Assembly (NCBI GenBank): GCA_900545505.1
Contig: UQZC01000026.1
Coordinates: 1-11,897 of the forward strand
Origin: an uncultured Collinsella sp.
GTDB taxonomy: Bacteria > Actinomycetota > Coriobacteriia > Coriobacteriales > Coriobacteriaceae
Direction of reading: 5' to 3'
Length of the DNA: 11,897 nt
The notes beneath the pieces were generated by a model, which had not been told where the DNA came from, searched no databases, and saw only the letters and a list, made by a program, of their open reading frames with translations. Every line of letters starts with the position of its first letter. The first letter of the stretch is position 1. The position numbers were made by a program, and so were the translations under genes. This document shows, in pieces, positions 1-4,897 of this stretch.

Positions 1-162
1 GTGGAGCTCTTCTACGGAAGGGGCTGGTACGATGTTGGCATGTGCGAATTCATGAAGATGCTGTACGCCTATCTGGTCTGGTATCGCGACAAGCGCTGCA
101 AGAGCGACCTGGGCTATATGAGCCCGATGCAGTACCGAAGAAGCCTAGGTCTTGTAGCGTAG
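1..162 (+). CDS. IS3-family transposase OrfB, C-terminal end (5' end outside window)
   Basis: Frame 1 is open from the first base and gives 53 codons ending in TAG. The protein runs from VELFYGRGWYDV to LGYMSPMQYRRSLGLVA. The order FYGR, then WYRDKR, then LGYMSPMQYR close to the stop is the usual end of an IS3-family (DDE, rve-type) transposase OrfB. The final catalytic Glu lies just upstream in this family, so it is probably outside the window or at its very edge. In the family, OrfB is normally made as an OrfAB fusion by -1 frameshifting; that part is not visible here. The gene points against most genes in the window. Whether the element is complete depends on sequence to the left. Family assignment is confident; the subgroup is not. 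Confidence 0.8.
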   Translation: MELFYGRGWYDVGMCEFMKMLYAYLVWYRDKRCKSDLGYMSPMQYRRSLGLVA

Positions 163-194
163 GAACACGGTCCAGGATTTCCACCGCGCTCCCA
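1..194 (+). mobile_element. Right end of an IS3-family insertion sequence
   Basis: IS3-family elements usually end 20-60 bp after the orfB stop in an inverted repeat finishing with CA-3'. Here 163-194 (GGTCCAGGATTTCCACC, then CGCTCCCA) follows the stop and is a plausible right inverted repeat. An IS256-type coding remnant becomes readable at 221, so the boundary must lie between 163 and 221. The exact end is a guess because the left inverted repeat is outside the window. Confidence 0.4.
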
Positions 195-220
195 ATTGAC
201 CGATTTCCCATGAACGGTAA

Positions 221-319
221 CAGGAGGCAGAGGCCGACGCGCTGACCTACCTGGACTTCCCCTACGAGCGCCACGCGAGGCTGCGCACCGACAACGTTCA
301 GTAGCGCGTCAACCTTGAG
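221..319 (+). pseudogene. IS256-family (mutator-type) transposase, C-terminal remnant
   Basis: Codons from 221 read QEAEADALTYLDFPYERHAR and then LRTDNVQ before TAG at 302-304. This matches the late part of IS256-family transposases, where an 'EAEADAL.YLDFP' stretch precedes 'LRTNNVQERTNRE'. Beyond the stop the match continues as cgc gtc aac ctt gag (R-V-N-L-E against expected R-T-N-R-E), so the stop is a GAG to TAG change within homologous sequence. Just upstream, TAA at 218-220 also blocks the frame. It is a dead scrap of about 33 codons, probably cut on its left by the IS3-type element. Recognition rests on recalled family sequence, not on an alignment. Confidence 0.7.
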
Positions 320-659
320 CCATAGCACAGGCCCTTGAGAGGTTCACGAGCTCCCCCGCGATGCGGCAGATCCTCGGCTGCCCCTCAAAGAGAACGCAGA
401 AGATACGGTCGAGGTCGACCGCGTCGACCAAACCGTAGTGACAGTCCGCATGCAGCGTACAGGCCCTTTCGCGCGGGTCGCCATCCGAGCCCTCGTCCGG
501 TTTATGATGGCGCACCTCGACCCAGAGGCCCTCCGACACGTCGTCGAACTTGAAACCGAGCTCTACCTGAACGCTTTCACCGAATACGTCGCCCAGAGCG
601 AACTCCGGCACCTTCGTCACAAGCCCGTCCATCCACTCAATCTCGATCATCGCGCGCAC
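309..659 (-). CDS. Small hypothetical protein, possibly truncated at its C-terminus
   Basis: This reads as 116 residues from a GTG start (VRAMIEIEWMDG). GTG is chosen over the ATG at 650 and over the longer frame because a perfect AGGAGG (667-672 on this strand) sits 7 nt before it. The protein is acidic and soluble-looking, with no signal peptide or membrane segment. Visible features are a conserved-looking VEVRHHK and, near the end, DRIFCVLFEG. I do not recognise the family. The last few codons (MAQG, stop at 309-311) overlap the IS256 remnant, so the original C-terminus may have been replaced. The gene follows the frameshifted gene at 883-1834 by 223 nt on the same strand and may be the tail of the same old defence operon. 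Alternatively it is a chance ORF with a good ribosome site. Confidence 0.5.
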   Translation of the reverse strand: MRAMIEIEWMDGLVTKVPEFALGDVFGESVQVELGFKFDDVSEGLWVEVRHHKPDEGSDGDPRERACTLHADCHYGLVDAVDLDRIFCVLFEGQPRICRIAGELVNLSRACAMAQG

Positions 660-666
660 GTCGCAA

Positions 667-702
667 CCTCCTCCGGTAGGAGGCCGGCACCTTAAGCCGG
701 CC
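667..702 (-). promoter_or_regulatory. Leader with two hairpins; one sequesters the Shine-Dalgarno
   Basis: On the minus strand GGCCGGC, loop TTAAGGT, GCCGGCC forms a perfect 7-bp hairpin (682-702). CCTCCT, loop ACCGG, AGGAGG forms a perfect 6-bp hairpin (667-683) whose 3' arm is the ribosome site of the gene starting at 659. The two share two bases, so they compete or stack. This could throttle translation of the gene, or silence read-through transcripts. The rest of 660-882 shows no coding region I trust. Confidence 0.5.
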
Positions 703-882
703 ATTATCCATACGGACAGAATGCGACAGCAGGGTGAAGCTCATTCGCACATCAGGGCGACGACCCCTCGCCTACCCCATGCATCGGAACCCCATGTTTC
801 CGCAATCTGATCCGTCGGGCGATTCCCTGCTGGGACAACACGAAACTGGTCATCCTACGCATTAGACCAAGCGAAACCCGTT

Positions 883-1834
883 TTATCCCGAGAAGCCCTC
901 CCCTAGATACCCATTAGCGATAAGGAACGCCGACAGGGACTCCACAGCGTCTTCGTCGCAAATCCGACAACGCCCCTCCCTATCGCACATGGAATCCAAG
1001 CCAGCTTCGGGGTCGCCGCAGAACTCATCCAGAGGGGTTATCCGAACGATCGACGACGGGGCACCCCGCCGCCAGCAGGCAGGGAGGCGATAACCTCGCG
1101 GGCACCCCGCACGCAGACCCCGAGCGCCTGGTAAACCAGATTATTGAATACGGACTCCTTCAAACCGCCGCCCTGCAAAAACCCATCCCATCGTCCGGCT
1201 GGAGTCGACACAGATCGAGCTCCTTCAAAGTCGCGGTGAACTCGACAACATATGGGCGCGCAGCGTCCTTCCATCTCCAAACCGCCTCGTTCCCATGCCC
1301 GACGACCTCTTCCAGAGCCCATATGGCCTCGGGATACCGCGAAAGCGTGGAGTACTCCCGGATGCACGACTTGTGGATGAAGGAGTTCACGAGGGAGTCT
1401 TCCGCCAGAATGTACAGAAGTCCATCTATCGGCTCCGAGGACTCCCGTCCGAGGAAGGCATCATCGACCAGGTCCAGGCTGAGCCTTCTCCCGTCGACAG
1501 ACACGGTTCGGCTCGCCTTGTCGAAATGAACCCCGCAGCCCTCGAAAAGACGCGTAAGCGCACTAGGACGCGAGAGCACGTCCCCGATTCCGAGAATCCC
1601 GCTCTCGCGAATGGACGCGCAGCCATCCGTGTTGGCCGTGACGTGCCTGAGGTGCAGCAGCAGGTCGTCGGGGGCGAGGGACTCCCCCAGCCTCTCCCGG
1701 ACATCGGCGTACGTCCCAACCTCGTCGCTGCGAAAACGCAGCTGCATATCTCCGAACTCGCACCCATCGATGCGCAGGGCGTCGAACAAGAACCTCTTCA
1801 CCCCGTCAATGGTAAAGATGCCGAAATCGATCAC
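883..1834 (-). pseudogene. Frameshifted gene, possible ADP-ribosyltransferase-like protein next to BREX pglX
   Basis: The first frame starts at GTG 1834, with GAGGG 6 nt upstream, and runs 224 residues to a stop at 1160. The other two frames then take over: LKESVFNNLVYQALGVC and REVIASLPAGG in the second, and SSIVRITPLDEFCGDPEAG through to ANGYLGEGFSG, stop 883-885, in the third. Adding one base at each of two homopolymers (A5 at 1177-1181, and the G4/C4 runs at 1058-1067) gives one protein of about 317 residues. Residues 61-81 (HLRHVTANTDGC, then ASIRESGIL) resemble the N-terminal 'H.T...N..SI...GL' motif of ADP-ribosyltransferase folds such as DarT; this is inference. I recall similar uncharacterised proteins with the CASI..GI motif and a YVV.F strand in other bacteria. 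The start overlaps the pglX end by 29 nt, implying translational coupling. It could be a true pseudogene, a sequencing artefact, or partly programmed frameshifting. Confidence 0.65.
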
Positions 1835-2330
1835 GCTTATCCCTCAGTCCGATCGCAATCATTTGTTCTGCTAAATGGTGAATCTTCTCCCCAAAGGTTA
1901 TAGTCTCAGCGAGCTGATCGTTGAGCTTCTTGATCTGCTTGTTCAACTTTACGCGTTGCGAGATATCAACTTGTGCCACGGCTTCCTCTAGGTGAGCGAG
2001 CTGCGTGCGGTACCGTTCTTGCTGTTCATGGACATAATTAGTGCGTACGCGGACCAGCAGGTCTGGCTGGTAGCGATGCATGTAAATAAGGCACTTGAAG
2101 CCGTTTTTCTTACCGAAATCAAGCATCCAGTAGATGGGGCGCTTCTGGTAGGTTGAGCAGTGATCCTTGTAGAAATCTTTGAGGAAGTAGTTGCGAATAA
2201 TCTCACGCGGCGTGCACTTACCGTCCAGGGCATCAGACACAAAACGGAGATTCTCTTCCAGAGCATCCTCAGCACACACGTCGCGCACGAAGTCCACGAA
2301 GCGGCCGATCGCGTCGAAAATGTTGGTGTA
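1806..2330 (-). pseudogene. pglX: BREX adenine-specific DNA methyltransferase PglX, C-terminal fragment
   Basis: The open frame gives 163 residues from a GTG at 2297 and continues in frame upstream (HPYTNIFDAIGRFVDFV) with no ribosome site, so it is a 5'-truncated gene. Hallmarks of the BREX type 1 PglX C-terminal region are DFVRDVCAEDALEENLRFV, then IIRNYFLKDFYKDHC, then TYQKRPIYWMLDFGKKNGFK and CLIYMHRYQPD. A charged coiled-coil tail (about residues 88-150, with KLNKQIKKLNDQL) follows. Full PglX proteins are about 1,200 residues and methylate the BREX site; the catalytic NPPY part is absent here. Upstream, the frame runs into the IS256-type end at about 2340-2362. The gene order matches a BREX operon read right to left, but brxA, brxB, brxC, pglZ and brxL are not in the window. 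It could instead be a silent C-terminal cassette, as in BREX loci where a truncated pglX recombines with a full one. Confidence 0.85.
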
Positions 2331-2361
2331 AGGGTGACGCCCCAGCGGCCGCTTAACGAAG

Positions 2362-2427
2362 AGCGGCCCTCGTCCTAGAATCTGAAATCACCACAACAAC
2401 AGGTTCTAGGAAAGGACGAGGACCGCT
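2362..2427 (+). repeat. Inverted repeat masking the IS256-type transposase ribosome site
   Basis: The left arm 2362-2384 (AGCGGCCCTCGTCCT, AGAATCTG) pairs with the right arm 2400-2427 (CAGGTTCTAGG, AAAGGACGAGGACCGCT), with one 5-nt bulge and two mismatches, around a loop of 15 nt. The right arm contains the AAGGACGAGG ribosome site and ends directly at the ATG at 2428. The left arm probably lies within or beside the element's terminal inverted repeat. Transcripts entering from outside would fold and hide the start, a known safeguard in IS10 and IS50. That role is inferred here. Confidence 0.6.
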
Positions 2428-2580
2428 ATGGAAATCTTATCAGACCCGACGCCGGACATGCTCGCCATGCCCCGTTTCGACGACGGCGCCATCGACATGC
2501 AGGAGCTGCTCAGGCGCCTCGCCGAGCAGGTCGTGAACGCGGTGATGGACGCCGAGGCCGACCAGCTGTGCGGGGGCGGC
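2362..2580 (+). mobile_element. Left-end fragment of an IS256-family insertion sequence
   Basis: The fragment comprises the leader inverted repeat and the first 51 codons of the transposase. The match to the family ends after the GGG at 2578-2580. No right end is present in this position. The left boundary could be up to about 20 bp further left: CCGCT(TAACGAAG)AGCGG at 2349-2366 may belong to the terminus. Confidence 0.55.
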
Positions 2581-2610
2581 ATCAGAGCGGGCGAGCCAAA
2601 TAAATACTAA
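2428..2610 (+). pseudogene. IS256-family transposase, N-terminal fragment
   Basis: There are 60 codons from ATG to TAA. The residues MEILSDPTPDMLAMPRFDDG, then AIDMQELLRRLAEQVVNAVM and DAEADQLCGGG are the typical start of a mutator-type (IS256) transposase. That family continues with about 350 more residues carrying the DDE catalytic triad. Here the homology stops after residue 51 and the last nine residues (IRAGEPNKY) are foreign, so the fragment cannot be active. It ends two nucleotides past the convergent stop of the protease gene (2607-2609). It cannot be the other half of the 221-319 remnant by simple insertion, because the C-terminal piece lies to its left on the same strand. Confidence 0.75.
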
Positions 2611-3425
2611 TTTCCAGAAACGCTCAAGCGTTCCCTCACGATGGGATCGAAGTCCCTCAGACGCTCGGATTTGATGACGATGCCGAGATTCAACATGTCC
2701 TGAACGCTCACGTGGGCAATCGTGGATACGGTGATGTCTCCGAGAAGAGTTCTGATGGGCACAGCCCGAAGGATGCCAAGTAGATAGAGCCTCTTGCCCA
2801 TGACCACAGCATCGTTCTCCAAATAAGTACCCTCGTTGTAGAGAAAGACCGGGGAACCGCTCGATCCCGGGTAGCACGCCATGTCAACCAGGAACTCTTT
2901 CTGCCCCTGATAGTCGTACCTATAGGGCGTCGCCGTGATACCCCGACGGACGATCGGCAGGTTGTTGGCCTCATCCCAAATGCCGTTGGGGTATCCGACC
3001 ATGGTCACCTCGTCCATACAGCCCATGTCTTGAATCTGCTTATCCGTCGGCAGAAGCTCCAAGCTGAGCGGTATGGTAAGCAGATGCTTCCCCGCCCGGA
3101 TAAAACCATTCAGTGCGGGACCGATGGGTAAGACGCACAGGTCAACACTTTCGTCAGGGTGTGCGATCCAGTCGCTCTCGGAGCCCCGCATGGTAAGTTG
3201 CTCGTTTATATTGAGCAGGTTTCCGTTCTCGTCAGATCTCGAAAAGATGACGCGATACTCGTACGCGCCCTCGACCACGTGCCTGTTGGTCACGATTGCC
3301 GGCACATAGGTCTTTCCGTCGTCGCAGAACTTGAAAAAGAAACCCGTTCCAACTGAGCAACCTCCCGAGGCCAACGAAGCTTCGATGCGAATCGTCGTGT
3401 GCAGAAGCTGCTCAGATAGCTGCAT
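2607..3425 (-). CDS. Trypsin-like serine protease (S1-type fold)
   Basis: The protein has 272 residues from ATG, with AAAGGAAA 5-6 nt upstream supporting the start. The serine protease triad is visible: His49 in IVTNRHVV, Asp95 in ESVDLCVLP, and Ser189 in PGSSGSPV (the GxSG-P motif). An early GTGFFF strand precedes the His, as in HtrA- and trypsin-type chymotrypsin folds. There is no signal peptide, membrane helix or PDZ domain, so it is probably cytosolic. Such stand-alone proteases are often found in mobile or defence islands, where they can act as effectors; a housekeeping role is less likely here. It is downstream of the ATPase on the same strand, separated by a probable terminator and its own promoter. 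Its substrate and trigger cannot be told from the sequence. Confidence 0.85.
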   Translation of the reverse strand: MQLSEQLLHTTIRIEASLASGGCSVGTGFFFKFCDDGKTYVPAIVTNRHVVEGAYEYRVIFSRSDENGNLLNINEQLTMRGSESDWIAHPDESVDLCVLPIGPALNGFIRAGKHLLTIPLSLELLPTDKQIQDMGCMDEVTMVGYPNGIWDEANNLPIVRRGITATPYRYDYQGQKEFLVDMACYPGSSGSPVFLYNEGTYLENDAVVMGKRLYLLGILRAVPIRTLLGDITVSTIAHVSVQDMLNLGIVIKSERLRDFDPIVRERLSVSGN

Positions 3426-3429
3426 GGGT

Positions 3430-3455
3430 TTCCTTTCATTTGGACAAATAGTATA
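3430..3455 (-). promoter_or_regulatory. Candidate promoter -10 and ribosome site of the protease gene
   Basis: On the minus strand TATACT (3450-3455) lies 24 nt before the ATG, and AAAGGAAA lies just upstream of the start. The six bases at the -35 position are far from TTGACA, so the promoter may need an activator. The -10 box is preceded by TCGA, giving TCGATATACT, close to the TCGATATAAT in front of the ATPase gene. Confidence 0.4.
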
Positions 3456-3546
3456 TCGATTGCACCCTGAGATGCCCTTCCGTAATCAATCAGTATTGCC
3501 GCTTTGGGCACGTCCTCGCGCGCGGGGGGGGACGCGAGCCAAGTCG

Positions 3547-3580
3547 AAAAAGGCAGTTAACCGGCGGCTATTCATGCCTT
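3547..3580 (-). terminator. Candidate Rho-independent terminator of the ATPase gene
   Basis: Just after the ATPase stop, the minus strand reads AAGGCA (3575-3580), a 19-nt loop, TGCCTT (3550-3555), and then continues as a T run. The loop can form an inner AGCC/GGTT pairing. The stem is short, so termination may be partial and some transcripts may continue into the protease gene. Confidence 0.45.
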
Positions 3581-3583
3581 GAT

Positions 3584-4687
3584 TTAGAACCGCTCGAGAA
3601 TCTCCGCGGCATTCTCTCGCAGATAGATATCTAGGTCCGGCACGGCAAACTGCACGTAGCCCCTCTGTGGAGCCTGAATAACCTCTCTTTGTAGCAGCTT
3701 AGCCCTAATAGAGCTGACCTCATTGGTCTTTTTACCCATACGTTTAGCAATCTCAGATGATTTGGACTGCTGCTTATCCTCGCACATGGCCAAAAGATAT
3801 TTGATATCGTTGAGTCCAAGTCCAGAAATCGCGGGCTCGTGAACAACATCGTGAAAACGAGCCTCTGCCAGCGCAATGCCTTCGATAACATCGCGCTCGC
3901 TCACGTTGGCACTTTTGACACGATGCAAGTTGGCGCGCTGCCAAATGGAGTAACCGACCAGTTGCACCAAATAGGCATAGCCCTTCGTGGCCTTAGCGGC
4001 TCTCGACAGCAGATCGTCCTCTATGGTCAAACCAGTCGCTATAAAGCTATCGCCCATAGAGAGCGCTACCTCCACCTGGTTGATAGGCGCCAGATCTTCG
4101 GGGAGGGCACGACGCAAGAATGTAAGTGCCTTGCCGTTAATAAGATCCATAACACCAGCGGGCAATCCGGCAAATGCGAGAGCAATATCGACTTTCTCCC
4201 CTATTAGAAGCTGCACAGCAGAAGCAATAGCGCGCATATCGTCAATCGGGGCATCCTGCACCTCATCTATTGCAATAAACAGGCCCTTGGAAGACTTTGC
4301 GGCCGAGCCAAGCAACTTTCTAAGACTCGACTCTTTTGGCACAACGTCGAATTTAGCGGAAACAAAGCCGGCATTTACGCCGACTGAAGCATTGGTCGCA
4401 AGGGAGGATTCTGCAATCTGATCCTTCAGGTCCAGCAATAGGTTGGGACCAGCAGAAACAATAGCCGTCTTCCAGCCAAGCTCTCGTGCACGATCTCTAA
4501 GATCACAGAGCAAAACAGTTTTTCCGGAACCCCTTGGCCCGGCAACGCGCATGAGCCTCGCAGGTGCACCAATTCCCGAATTCAAACTCTCGGTAAACTC
4601 AAGGGCAATATCATCACGACCAATTATGCGCGGAGGCTCAGCGCCGGCAGTGGGACGAAACGGGTTATGGAATATTGTGGCGCTCAC
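3584..4687 (-). CDS. AAA ATPase with probable C-terminal winged-helix domain
   Basis: The protein has 367 residues from GTG (VSATIFHNPF). This start is chosen because AGAGG lies 7 nt upstream; a TTG five codons earlier has no ribosome site. By residue from the chosen start, the parts are an N-terminal NPFRPT...PRIIGRD lead (family of ORC/AAA_16-type ATPases), Walker A GPRGSGKT (about 50-57), Walker B LFIAIDE (about 136-142), and a sensor-1-like LAFAGLP (about 170-176). A C-terminal region (about 290-355) with SSEIAKRMGKKTNEVSSIRA looks like a winged helix that could bind DNA. The overall build resembles solitary NTPases of prokaryotic genomic islands; the function is unknown. It might load or regulate something on DNA, or act as a sensor for the protease downstream. 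The coding region is more AT-rich than the glycosyltransferase operon beside it, which suggests transfer. Confidence 0.8.
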   Translation of the reverse strand: MSATIFHNPFRPTAGAEPPRIIGRDDIALEFTESLNSGIGAPARLMRVAGPRGSGKTVLLCDLRDRARELGWKTAIVSAGPNLLLDLKDQIAESSLATNASVGVNAGFVSAKFDVVPKESSLRKLLGSAAKSSKGLFIAIDEVQDAPIDDMRAIASAVQLLIGEKVDIALAFAGLPAGVMDLINGKALTFLRRALPEDLAPINQVEVALSMGDSFIATGLTIEDDLLSRAAKATKGYAYLVQLVGYSIWQRANLHRVKSANVSERDVIEGIALAEARFHDVVHEPAISGLGLNDIKYLLAMCEDKQQSKSSEIAKRMGKKTNEVSSIRAKLLQREVIQAPQRGYVQFAVPDLDIYLRENAAEILERF

Positions 4688-4712
4688 TTGTTTGCCTCTC
4701 AAGGAAATCGAT

Positions 4713-4812
4713 TATCGGTCAATCTTAGCTTTATTAGTTTATCGCAACTATATCGGATTATATCGAGTTGTATAAGCCTGTACAAACTTATCGTAGAAGT
4801 ATCGAGCTATCG
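4713..4812 (-). promoter_or_regulatory. Array of seven CGATA motifs upstream of the ATPase gene
   Basis: TATCG (CGATA on the coding strand) starts at 4713, 4740, 4751, 4761, 4789, 4800 and 4808. The spacings of 11, 10, 28, 11 and 8 bp put several copies on one face of the helix. The local consensus is close to CTCGATAWA. Chance would give about 0.1 copies in this length. A shorter inverted repeat TTGTA/TACAA lies between the two clusters. This looks like an operator or iteron-like binding array, perhaps for the ATPase itself through its winged helix. Confidence 0.55.
4757..4785 (-). promoter_or_regulatory. Candidate promoter of the ATPase gene
   Basis: A perfect TATAAT (4757-4762) lies 17 bp from TTGTAC (4780-4785), which matches TTGACA at three positions. 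It would give a leader of about 60 nt before GTG 4687. The -10 box is embedded in one of the CGATA motifs (TCGATATAAT), so a protein bound to the array would block or assist polymerase. Confidence 0.5.
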
Positions 4813-4897
4813 TAATGTAAACTAACAAATAACCTAAACGCTGCCTTCTTCCCAACTCATGGCGAAGTCAAGCTGAGGGCCTTCTAACAACCATTGT

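Noticed and set aside
727..832. Inverted repeat CAGCAGGG / CCCTGCTG about 90 bp apart in the non-coding stretch, as a possible miniature element
   Set aside because: Only 8 bp match and the flanks differ; no target duplication is visible.
748..849. A 33-codon minus-strand ORF beginning MTSFVLSQQG
   Set aside because: It is short, has a poor ribosome site and no similarity I can recognise.
1295..1903. A 202-codon plus-strand frame opposite the frameshifted gene
   Set aside because: The minus-strand reading has a ribosome site, operon overlap and family-like motifs; the plus-strand frame has none.
3515..3538. Hairpin CTCGCG / CGCGAG with a run of eight G in the loop, as a terminator or regulatory structure
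   Set aside because: There is no T run on either side and it lies between the probable ATPase terminator and the protease promoter; it may be chance in a GC-rich patch.
4813..4897. Terminator for the glycosyltransferase operon
   Set aside because: I looked for a stem followed by a T run after the stop at 4898 and found only a 4-bp hairpin without a T run.
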